From: Saprospiraceae bacterium
GTDB taxonomy: Bacteria > Bacteroidota > Bacteroidia > Chitinophagales > Saprospiraceae
DNA length: 6,027 nucleotides
Assembly: GCA_017995875.1 (NCBI GenBank)
Contig: JAGOIB010000015.1
Coordinates: 22,528 to 28,554 of the forward strand
Direction of reading: 5' to 3'
Shown here: one piece after another, positions 1 to 5,915 of the stretch
Numbering within the stretch: the first letter of the stretch is position 1
How the letters are laid out: every line of letters begins with the position of its first letter
Notes under the pieces: generated by a model
Seen by the model: only the letters and a program-made list of their open reading frames with translations
Told to the model about the DNA's origin: nothing
Databases searched by the model: none
Made by a program: the position numbers and the translations under genes

Positions 1-17
1 AGTGCGCAACGAATCCT

Positions 18-2132
18 CTACGATATCCTCGACCAGTCTTGTTTATACTTATATTCAGTAGAAAGATACCTCGACAGACTTGTATACTCCTGCGATTTCA
101 ATCCGGGATCTTTGGTAAGTATTTCTTCCGCAATGATTCTTGCAGTCTTGAGAATAGCCTGATCTTCTACCAGGTTGGCAGCCTTAAAATCAAAGGCACC
201 ACTTTGTTTTGTCCCTGCTATATCACCAGGCCCACGTTGTTTCAGATCCGCTTCAGCGATAGCAAATCCATCATTCGTATTGCAGATCACAGCAAGCCTG
301 TCTTTGGCCGTCTTTGAGATTTTATAACTCGTCATGAGGATGCAATAAGATTGATCTCCTCCACGCCCTACACGCCCCCGAAGCTGATGCAATTGTGCTA
401 ATCCAAATCGTTCCGCATTTTCAATGATCATCACGGTGGCATTCGGTACATTAACGCCTACCTCAATCACCGTAGTGGAAACCATGATATTCGTCTTCTG
501 TTCCTTGAAGCGCTGCATCTCTTCATCTTTGACGTTGGCCTTCATTCGGCCATGCACGACGGACAATTGATATTCCGGTCTTGGAAACGTTTGCAACAAA
601 CGTTCATAACCATCCTGGAGATTTTCAAGATCTAGTTTTTCTGATTCTTCAATCAATGGATAGATCACATATACTTGTCTTCCTTTGCTGATCTCATTTC
701 GCACAAAATCCATCACTTTCGTCCTGTGCGCTTCAGTGCGTTGGGTTGTAATGACCGGTTTACGTCCCGGAGGCAATTCATCCAGTATGGACACATCCAG
801 ATCACCATATACCGTCAATGCTAATGTCCGTGGTATCGGCGTCGCTGTCATCACTAATACATGCGGAGGATGGAGTGGTGACTTGGTCCACATCTGCGCA
901 CGTTGCGCGACGCCAAACCGATGTTGCTCATCTGTAATGGCTAAACCAAGGTTTGCAAATTCAACGCCTTCCTCAATCACTGCATGCGTGCCTAAAAGGA
1001 TATGCGTTTTATGGCTCTTCAGATCTTCAAGTAATATTTTCCGTTGAGCACCTGTCACACTTCCTGATAGAAAGGCAATTTTTATATCAAGCCCTTTCAC
1101 CAATTCGCTGATAGAAGCAAAATGCTGCATTGCCAGCACTTCAGTAGGTGCCATCAATACGGATTGGAATCCATTATCTGCAGCAAGCAACATCAACATC
1201 AACGCAACAATCGTTTTGCCACTCCCTACATCACCTTGTAATAACCTGTTCATCTGATGACCAGATCCCATGTCATTGCGTATTTCCCGCAAGACTCTTT
1301 TCTGTGCTTCAGTCAGGGAGAAAGGAAGATGTTGTGTATAAAATGTGTTGAACAAATGGCCTACTTCGCCAAAAACAAATCCTTTGACCGTCTCTGCCCT
1401 TTTGGCTTTCGAGCGAAGCAGGATGAGCTGCAGAAAAAATAGTTCTTCAAATTTCAACCGGTTTCTTGCGATCGTAAGATCCTCTTGCGATGCAGGGAAA
1501 TGTATTCTTTTCAATGTCTCAAACCGGTTGTGAAATCTGAGTTTGGACACAATAGCGTCTGGTAAATTTTCCGGCAGGTCCTGAGGGCGTAACTGACTGA
1601 TCAACTGTTTAGCAATCTTTCTTCGCCCTTTGCTGTCAAGTCCTCGTACCACCAGTTTTTCAGAACTGCTATACACAGGCTCAAGACCGGTAGCGACAGC
1701 TTTGTCTTGTGAGAGTTCTTCTATTTCAGGATGTACAATGTTGTACTTGCCTCTGAAATCCTGGAGTTTCCCATAGATCAGGTAAGGCTTGCCGAGTACG
1801 ATCCATTGCTCTATATCCTTAGCGCGTTGAAACCAAAGTATTTCCAATTCACCGGTACCATCTTCAAAAGTCGCAACCAGTCTTTTCTTGTGTCCGGTAC
1901 CTTCAAGGCGTTTGTCTGTAAAAATACCTTTCAATTGGCCGGTATCAAGTGAGGTCTTTACTTCGCGTATGGTGGATATCTGTGATTTATCGATATACCT
2001 GAAGGGAAGATCCCACAGCAGGTCCCCGATGCGGTGGATGCCCATTTCTTTGCGCAGCAATTCACCTCTGACAGGGCCGACGCCCTTCATGTATTCAATT
2101 GGTTGATCTAATATGGAATCGGCCTTGAACAA
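18..2132 (-). CDS. recG: ATP-dependent DNA helicase RecG
   Basis: RecG is a double-stranded DNA translocase of superfamily 2 that remodels stalled replication forks and branch-migrates Holliday junctions in the cytoplasm. The 704-residue product matches the usual family length (E. coli about 693). Visible motifs: the N-terminal PIEYMKGVGP segment (residues 11-20); a wedge/OB-fold region over roughly 60-140; Walker A GDVGSGKT (300-307); motif II DEQH (401-404); motif III TAT (429-431); helicase domain 2 with STTVIEVGVNVPNA (552-565) and the arginine-finger motif QLRGRVGRG (583-591); and the RecG-typical C-terminal GPGDIAGTKQSG (634-645). All motifs are intact and the gene ends in TAG. The start is TTG: an in-frame TAA lies directly upstream of it, and the next ATG (residue 15) would cut into the conserved N-terminus. 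No Shine-Dalgarno is seen, but the leader is A-rich. It diverges from rbfA. Identity is near certain; the start is likely but not proven. Confidence 0.97.
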   Translation of the reverse strand: MFKADSILDQPIEYMKGVGPVRGELLRKEMGIHRIGDLLWDLPFRYIDKSQISTIREVKTSLDTGQLKGIFTDKRLEGTGHKKRLVATFEDGTGELEILWFQRAKDIEQWIVLGKPYLIYGKLQDFRGKYNIVHPEIEELSQDKAVATGLEPVYSSSEKLVVRGLDSKGRRKIAKQLISQLRPQDLPENLPDAIVSKLRFHNRFETLKRIHFPASQEDLTIARNRLKFEELFFLQLILLRSKAKRAETVKGFVFGEVGHLFNTFYTQHLPFSLTEAQKRVLREIRNDMGSGHQMNRLLQGDVGSGKTIVALMLMLLAADNGFQSVLMAPTEVLAMQHFASISELVKGLDIKIAFLSGSVTGAQRKILLEDLKSHKTHILLGTHAVIEEGVEFANLGLAITDEQHRFGVAQRAQMWTKSPLHPPHVLVMTATPIPRTLALTVYGDLDVSILDELPPGRKPVITTQRTEAHRTKVMDFVRNEISKGRQVYVIYPLIEESEKLDLENLQDGYERLLQTFPRPEYQLSVVHGRMKANVKDEEMQRFKEQKTNIMVSTTVIEVGVNVPNATVMIIENAERFGLAQLHQLRGRVGRGGDQSYCILMTSYKISKTAKDRLAVICNTNDGFAIAEADLKQRGPGDIAGTKQSGAFDFKAANLVEDQAILKTARIIAEEILTKDPGLKSQEYTSLSRYLSTEYKYKQDWSRIS

Positions 2133-2153
2133 TTATTTTGCTTTCTGAAGCAT

Positions 2154-2183
2154 GAAAGATAAGTACTCCATCGTTTACAGCAG
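2154..2183 (-). promoter_or_regulatory. Candidate recG promoter (weak match)
   Basis: On the minus strand the element TATCTTTC (2154-2161) differs by one base from the Bacteroidota -7 consensus TAnnTTTG. A CTG (2181-2183) lies 19 bases upstream where TTG is expected at -33. Transcription would start near 2147, leaving a leader of about 15 bases before the TTG start of recG. Each half carries one mismatch, so this is a plausible but unproven promoter; it is the best candidate I found in this divergent region for recG. Confidence 0.33.
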
Positions 2184-2219
2184 GAAATAGCCCCTAATCG
2201 GCGGCTTGGATATATATCT

Positions 2220-2254
2220 TACTTTTGAGGCTGGAGACTGCTGTAATAATTTTG
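2220..2254 (+). promoter_or_regulatory. rbfA promoter, Bacteroidota type, two overlapping -7 elements
   Basis: Two exact copies of the Bacteroidota -7 element TAnnTTTG precede rbfA: TACTTTTG at 2220-2227 and TAATTTTG at 2247-2254. The TTTG ending the first copy (2224-2227) lies exactly 19 bases before the second, so it can serve as the -33 box, giving a perfect TTTG-N19-TAnnTTTG promoter. That promoter would start transcription within a few bases of the rbfA ATG at 2257, predicting a leaderless or nearly leaderless mRNA. The first copy used alone as a -7 box would give a leader of about 24 bases, but I see no TTG at a suitable distance upstream of it. The consensus is established for Bacteroides and Flavobacterium; the use of these copies is inference. 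Confidence 0.6.
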
Positions 2255-2256
2255 CC

Positions 2257-2652
2257 ATGGAAACGAAGCGACAAAAACAAATCAACGAACTTTTAAGACG
2301 TGCGTTCAGCATGGTATTGATGGAGGAAGGCTCCTACATCTTTGACAAAGCCATGGTTACAGTCACACGGGCAGTTGTATCTCCGGATATGCAGAATGCC
2401 AAAATCTATCTCTCCATCTTCAATGCCGAGAATAAACAGGAGATCATGATGGCGATGGATGAAAACCTTCATCGCTTGCGTCACACATTAGCCACCAAGG
2501 TAGGAAAGCAATTAAGGCGTATTCCTGAATTGAAGTTTTTCCTGGACGAATCCCTCGATGAGTTTTTCCGGATGGACCAGATCCTCAACAAATTGCGGTC
2601 TGAAAACCAGATGGGGACAGATGACGACAAAGTGGGAACAGAAGAAGAATAA
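2257..2652 (+). CDS. rbfA: 30S ribosome-binding factor RbfA
   Basis: RbfA is a small KH-fold protein that binds the 30S subunit late in assembly, aids 16S rRNA 5'-end maturation, and is needed for growth in the cold in E. coli. The 131-residue product shows the family signatures VTVTRAVVSPDMQNAKIYLS (34-53, strand-helix-strand of the KH core) and RRIPELKFFLDESL (87-100), then a helix and an acidic C-terminal tail (121-131), which is common and non-conserved. The length is typical (about 110-135). I start it at the ATG at 2257: the frame is open upstream to a TTG at 2206, but those 17 residues do not resemble RbfA and the promoter elements overlap them. There is no Shine-Dalgarno. It is monocistronic here: the next gene is convergent and a hairpin lies 19 bases after the stop. 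Divergence from recG does not imply a shared function. Confidence 0.93.
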   Translation: METKRQKQINELLRRAFSMVLMEEGSYIFDKAMVTVTRAVVSPDMQNAKIYLSIFNAENKQEIMMAMDENLHRLRHTLATKVGKQLRRIPELKFFLDESLDEFFRMDQILNKLRSENQMGTDDDKVGTEEE

Positions 2653-2671
2653 GCCAAACAAACAAGCGTTA

Positions 2672-2692
2672 GGCGTAGTTTGCAACTACGCC
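2672..2692. terminator. Perfect 9-bp hairpin between convergent genes; terminator or REP-like repeat
   Basis: GGCGTAGTT (2672-2680) and AACTACGCC (2684-2692) form a perfect inverted repeat around a 3-base loop. It lies between the stops of rbfA (2652) and the convergent ppx-type gene (2733), where a bidirectional terminator is expected. On the plus strand no T-run follows. On the minus strand the 21 bases after the stem contain 11 T, including two TTT runs, so the hairpin fits termination of the ppx operon better than that of rbfA. The symmetric, self-contained stem could also be a dispersed REP-type element; one window cannot separate the two readings. Confidence 0.5.
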
Positions 2693-2732
2693 ATGGAAGA
2701 CGGACAAACCTTGCTCCTGCAACAACCTTCAA

Positions 2733-3647
2733 TCACCATTCCTCCACCATTTCCACCAATACGCCTTCTTTCAGGGCGAAATCACAATAGAACAGCTTTT
2801 TAGGGGGAATATGCCTGAACACAAACCTGATCAGGATAAAGGCCACCACGATATAGTCAATCCGTTCAGGTGGTATCTCAGGAATTTGCCTTCGCTCTGC
2901 TGTTGAAGAGGCAATAATCCTGGTGAGGTATACATCCAGCCCGTTTGTGTCCAATTCAGACCAGTGGGTATCTGCGGAGTATTTCGTCAGGATATCATTG
3001 ATCACCTCAAAAGAACCACTTGCGCCGATGAGGTAGTAATCACCGGATGCCTTGATGACCTGAAGCAACGTCCCAAGCGTTTCTTCGAGGTGATTTTCCA
3101 GTGCATTGATTTCTTCAGCAGACATCGGATCAGAGAGATGAAACCGTCTGTGTAAGATGGCTACTCCGATTTTGTAACTCTCCTTGAAAGCAATTGTATT
3201 GCCTTTGAAGAGAATGAATTCTACACTTCCTCCTCCGATGTCCATTATCAAGCCATTGCGGTCGAGTGGGGGTAAAGCAGCCTGAATACCCTTTAGGATG
3301 TATCCGGCTTCCCTTTGACCATCAATTATATCAATCGCCAGCCCTGTGGCTGAAGTAAATTTTTTAGCAATGGATATTCCATTTGTGGCTTCTCTCAGCG
3401 CTGCAGTGGCAATTGATTTTGTTCGGGAAACACCATGAGATTTGATAAGTGAAGAAAAATTTCGCATTGCGGACAGGCCTCTCCGCGCACTGTTGACATC
3501 AATTAGATCAACACCGCCTGAGGCAAGCTTCACATAGATTCTTTTCTTATAGATAACCGTCCATGATTTGTCTTCAGCGATCTCACAGATCAGCAGGTGA
3601 AATGTGTTGGAACCAAGGTCAATAACCGCTATTCGCTCGCCGGTCAT
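2733..3647 (-). CDS. Ppx/GppA family phosphatase (exopolyphosphatase-like)
   Basis: Members of this ASKHA-fold family remove terminal phosphate from polyphosphate (Ppx) or from pppGpp (GppA) in the cytoplasm; which substrate applies cannot be read from sequence. The 304-residue product covers the two actin-like domains only; E. coli PPX and GppA (about 500) carry extra C-terminal domains, but short forms are common in Bacteroidota and Actinobacteria. Motifs: phosphate-binding AVIDLGSNTFHLL (7-19); ATAALREA (80-87), whose Arg85 aligns with the E. coli active-site Arg; IIDGQREAGYI (107-117), where Glu113 aligns with the catalytic Glu121 of E. coli PPX while the preceding Glu is replaced by Arg112; DIGGGS (136-141); GASGSFE (208-214); and the C-terminal ALKEGVL (291-297). 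The ATG overlaps the stop of the upstream lipoprotein gene in ATGA, so translation is probably coupled. It is the last gene of a three-gene operon and ends convergent to rbfA. Alternative: a phosphatase of this family with another substrate. Confidence 0.88.
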   Translation of the reverse strand: MTGERIAVIDLGSNTFHLLICEIAEDKSWTVIYKKRIYVKLASGGVDLIDVNSARRGLSAMRNFSSLIKSHGVSRTKSIATAALREATNGISIAKKFTSATGLAIDIIDGQREAGYILKGIQAALPPLDRNGLIMDIGGGSVEFILFKGNTIAFKESYKIGVAILHRRFHLSDPMSAEEINALENHLEETLGTLLQVIKASGDYYLIGASGSFEVINDILTKYSADTHWSELDTNGLDVYLTRIIASSTAERRQIPEIPPERIDYIVVAFILIRFVFRHIPPKKLFYCDFALKEGVLVEMVEEW

Positions 3648-4129
3648 TCTTTAGGTTTGGTAACCTGGCTGGTAATATTATTGAAAAAATCAATTCCACC
3701 CTGAATCATAGCATTGGCAGCAACGGGTTGGTTGTTTTCCATAAACAGAAAGTATTGACAACCTGGTTCGCAATAGACATCAGCTTCCCTTGCTATAGTC
3801 CCATTCGACACCCAGGTCAGTCTGGCAATAGGTTGGCATACTTTTGTGATATTGGGACTGGCTGGAGACACATACAGCGCTGTATTCTTTGCACTCGGCG
3901 CATCGTCCTGATTGACACTGATAGGTAGATTGTAAAAAATAATGTCCACTTTTTCGGTTTCTGCATAGAGCTTGCTGAGTGCTTCATTTCCTAAAGATGG
4001 ATAGGCCGGTATTTCCGGAGTCTCGATAGTGGTTTCGGGCGTATCAGTATTCTTTTTTTCCTGGCATGAAATGGTCAATACCACTAACAGACTTATGAAA
4101 AAGGAAACTTGAAAGGAAAATCGCATCAT
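3644..4129 (-). CDS. Small lipoprotein of unknown function
   Basis: I do not recognise this 161-residue protein. It has a lipoprotein signal: a hydrophobic stretch (5-20) ending in LTISC, with Cys22 as the likely lipidated residue, followed by a charged QEKKNTD segment and a Thr/Pro/Glu-rich linker (about 27-43). The mature part contains FYNLPISVNQDDAPSA (65-80) and ALYVSPASPNITKVC (84-98). Three Cys remain after the lipobox, at 98, 120 and 124, the last two as CEPGC next to aromatic residues; a disulfide is possible but is inference. No catalytic motif is seen. The -3 lipobox residue is Thr rather than the preferred Leu, a mild weakness. Two tandem ATGs (4129, 4126) could start it; I take the first, 2 bases after the barrel gene's stop. 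Its end overlaps the phosphatase start by 4 bases. The tight operon suggests co-expression with an outer-membrane barrel, so an envelope location is likely. Confidence 0.8.
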   Translation of the reverse strand: MMRFSFQVSFFISLLVVLTISCQEKKNTDTPETTIETPEIPAYPSLGNEALSKLYAETEKVDIIFYNLPISVNQDDAPSAKNTALYVSPASPNITKVCQPIARLTWVSNGTIAREADVYCEPGCQYFLFMENNQPVAANAMIQGGIDFFNNITSQVTKPKE

Positions 4130-4131
4130 CG

Positions 4132-4788
4132 CTATTTAAAGTAATATTCAAATCGGAAAGTCAGGAAATATGTAAGAAGTCTTTCAGTTGCCAGATCATG
4201 TTTTTCAGGACTTAGCAAGGGAATGATTCCTCTTGTATACCTGGCAGTAACACCCCAGTGCTGGCTAAACCTCATGGAGACACCTAACATCCATGAGAGG
4301 TCATTCTCGTTGAAATAGGGCACCAGCTTATCATAGGATTCCTCCGACGAATGAAAATAATCCGTGGTTTGGGCATCCAGTAAACGTCCATAACTCAGCC
4401 CGGCATGAGCAGAAGCTTTGTAGTATTTGCCTTCCTCCTGCCACCAGTCGCCAACAGAAATATAGATAGGTATCTCAATGTATTTCAGGTCAAAATTAAT
4501 ATCCGGGTCATATTCCGGATTGAACACATCCGGCCTGCTACCTCTTTGGGAATAAAGGAATTCAAAATTGACCCTCCACACCGATTCAAACTCCATGGTG
4601 GTTTTGATCCCTCCCGTAAGTCCTACTTTATCGAAGCCGGCAAGCATATCACCATCTATCTGTGAACAGTTGACGCCCCCAACAAGACCTGCAGAAAACC
4701 GTTGCACCTGACCAAAGCCCATGGAAGGCATAACCAGGAGGAGCAGGGCAACCAAAAGGGGATATATCAAAGATTTTTCTAATTTCAT
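4132..4788 (-). CDS. PorT-like outer-membrane beta-barrel protein
   Basis: The 218-residue product resembles the outer-membrane beta-barrel (PorT/OmpA-like) family abundant in Bacteroidota. A Sec signal peptide is clear: MKLEK, a hydrophobic core (7-20) and a probable cleavage after MGFGQ (around 26-27). The mature N-terminus has the family's GLVGGVNCSQIDGDMLAGF (34-52), followed by alternating hydrophobic/polar strands with aromatic girdle residues (for example VNFEFLYSQRGS and LKYIEIPIYISVG), and it ends in FLTFRFEYYFK, an aromatic-rich last strand as outer-membrane insertion needs. The length fits an 8-strand barrel. Family function is poorly defined: PorT itself belongs to type IX secretion, but most homologues are uncharacterised, so I give no symbol. 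It is the first gene of the operon with the lipoprotein (2-base gap) and phosphatase. The ATG at 4788 is the natural start for the signal peptide, with no Shine-Dalgarno. Confidence 0.85.
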   Translation of the reverse strand: MKLEKSLIYPLLVALLLLVMPSMGFGQVQRFSAGLVGGVNCSQIDGDMLAGFDKVGLTGGIKTTMEFESVWRVNFEFLYSQRGSRPDVFNPEYDPDINFDLKYIEIPIYISVGDWWQEEGKYYKASAHAGLSYGRLLDAQTTDYFHSSEESYDKLVPYFNENDLSWMLGVSMRFSQHWGVTARYTRGIIPLLSPEKHDLATERLLTYFLTFRFEYYFK

Positions 4789-4828
4789 GGCCGGATTTTA
4801 AGGTAGGATGGCTGTTATCTGGTCATTC

Positions 4829-4857
4829 CAACCATAATGTAGATTCATAAACGCAAA
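4829..4857 (-). promoter_or_regulatory. Candidate promoter of the barrel-lipoprotein-phosphatase operon
   Basis: Reading the minus strand, TTTG (4854-4857) is followed after 17 bases by TATGGTTG (4829-4836), which differs at one position from the Bacteroidota -7 consensus TAnnTTTG. The spacing lies at the short end of the accepted 17-23 range. Transcription would begin near 4823, giving a leader of about 35 bases to the barrel ATG. The element lies in the 75-base divergent region shared with the plus-strand gene starting at 4864; I found no convincing plus-strand promoter there. Confidence 0.45.
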
Positions 4858-4863
4858 CAATAG

Positions 4864-5139
4864 ATGATCAAATATACCAAGCATAATCTCAATAAGCTTG
4901 AAGATATATTTCGCGAGCTCAAAATTACACTCCGTTATGAAAAGGGAAATTTTCATTCGGGGTATTGTATTGTGTCAGGCAAAAATATAGTCATTGTCAA
5001 TAAATTCTTTGACGTGGAGGCACGCATGAATACCCTTTTGGAAATCCTGGAAGTTGGTGAAATCAATACCGATACATTATCAGAGGAGCATCAGGAATGG
5101 TATTCAAAAATGCGGAAATCCCTTCTTCGACCAGCGTGA
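4864..5139 (+). CDS. Conserved-looking hypothetical protein, 91 aa
   Basis: I cannot assign a function. The 91-residue product looks like a compact, soluble cytoplasmic protein: no signal peptide and no membrane segment. It starts with a basic amphipathic helix (about 7-20), then a patch that looks conserved, RYEKGNFHSGYC (24-35), a beta strand into IVIVNKFFDVEARMNTLLEIL (42-62), and an acidic-to-basic helical tail ending in WYSKMRKSLLRPA. My impression is that small proteins with a KGNF-SGYC and VNKF pattern recur in Bacteroidota, but I cannot verify this. It starts at the ATG at 4864, without a Shine-Dalgarno, divergent from the barrel gene. Its TGA overlaps a GTG that is the best start of the next gene, so the two are probably translated as a coupled pair. 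The lone Cys35 beside Gly-Tyr could be functional, but nothing proves it. Confidence 0.78.
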   Translation: MIKYTKHNLNKLEDIFRELKITLRYEKGNFHSGYCIVSGKNIVIVNKFFDVEARMNTLLEILEVGEINTDTLSEEHQEWYSKMRKSLLRPA

Positions 5140-5915
5140 TTATCCCTTTACAGATTACATTACTTGGCACCGGGACCTCCCAGGGGATTCCTGTTATAGG
5201 ATGTAAATGTAATGTCTGTCGTTCCTCCGATCCAAAAAATCAACGCCTTCGCACAGCAGCTTTTGTTCAAGCCGGCAATTATGGCCTGGCCATCGATATC
5301 GGCCCGGATTTCAGAAGGCAAATGCTTGACAATGCAATTGATAATGTCCATGCGGTCTTGTTGACTCATGAACACAATGATCATATTTCAGGACTGGATG
5401 ATATCAGGCCTATCAATTTCCTGCATCACCGTGATATCCCTATGTACGGCGGTAGCAGGACTATTTCGGAGATGCACCGGAGATTCTATTATGCCTTTGA
5501 CAAGGCCTACCATTATCCCGGCAAACCCGTAGTACATAGTGTGGTGATTGACGACCAGCCATTTACGATAGGTGATATACCTGTATTGCCCGTCATGGTT
5601 GATCATGGGGACATGCCCATCTTTGGCTATCGTATCGGATCGATGGCGTATATCACTGATGCTAAAACAATTGCATCTTCAAGCCGTGATGAGTTGCGCG
5701 ATCTTGATGTGCTTATTTTAAATGCCCTTCGGTTTGAACCACATTCGACGCATTTGAATATAGAAGAGGCTATAATGTTGTGCGAAGATCTTAAGCCAAA
5801 GCAATGTTATCTGACCCATATCAGTCATGAAATGGGCTTGCAGGAAGAAGTCAATGCAATGCTGCCACCGCATATTCGTTTAGGTTATGATGGACAGACC
5901 ATTAAACTGGCCTGA
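5136..5915 (+). CDS. PhnP-like metallo-beta-lactamase-fold hydrolase
   Basis: This 259-residue protein has the MBL fold and resembles PhnP, the Mn-dependent phosphodiesterase that opens 5-phosphoribosyl 1,2-cyclic phosphate in phosphonate breakdown. Numbered from the GTG, the metal ligands are HEHNDH (His78, His80, Asp82, His83), His157 in VDHGD, Asp175 in YITDAK and His228 in LTHISHE. The structural zinc site typical of PhnP is also present: GCKCNVC (Cys23, Cys25, Cys28) plus His231. N-terminal LLGTGTSQG and the length (PhnP about 252) agree. I choose the GTG at 5136, which overlaps the upstream TGA as GTGA and places the first Cys within two residues of its PhnP position. An ATG at 5097, 8 bases after a GGAG, gives a 272-residue form, but its 13 extra residues are not family-like and it overlaps the upstream gene by 43 bases. 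No phn genes are nearby, so the substrate may be different or arise from nucleotide metabolism. PhnP function itself is inference; the fold is firm. Confidence 0.88.
   Translation: MIIPLQITLLGTGTSQGIPVIGCKCNVCRSSDPKNQRLRTAAFVQAGNYGLAIDIGPDFRRQMLDNAIDNVHAVLLTHEHNDHISGLDDIRPINFLHHRDIPMYGGSRTISEMHRRFYYAFDKAYHYPGKPVVHSVVIDDQPFTIGDIPVLPVMVDHGDMPIFGYRIGSMAYITDAKTIASSSRDELRDLDVLILNALRFEPHSTHLNIEEAIMLCEDLKPKQCYLTHISHEMGLQEEVNAMLPPHIRLGYDGQTIKLA

Noticed and set aside
685..1047. Plus-strand open frame of 120 codons opposite recG
   Set aside because: It is antisense to the helicase motifs of an intact recG, its translation shows no domain, and the frame openness follows from recG codon use.
2206..2256. 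A TTG-started upstream extension of rbfA by 17 residues
   Set aside because: The added residues do not resemble RbfA, and both promoter elements lie inside this stretch. METKRQKQ from the ATG at 2257 is a typical RbfA N-terminus.
4405..4665. Plus-strand open frame of 86 codons opposite the barrel gene
   Set aside because: It is a shadow of a well-supported signal-peptide-bearing barrel gene and has no recognisable protein features.
4789..4863. A plus-strand promoter for the 91-residue gene in the divergent region
   Set aside because: The nearest -7-like string (TAGATTCA) has two mismatches and no TTG at the right distance, so I did not call it; the real promoter may be non-consensus.
5085..5135. 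ATG at 5097 as the start of the PhnP-like gene, with an AGGAG-like sequence upstream
   Set aside because: The GGAG is part of Glu codons in the upstream gene, Bacteroidota seldom depend on Shine-Dalgarno pairing, the 13 extra residues are not family-like, and the GTG at 5136 gives a classic 4-base overlap. The ATG cannot be fully excluded.
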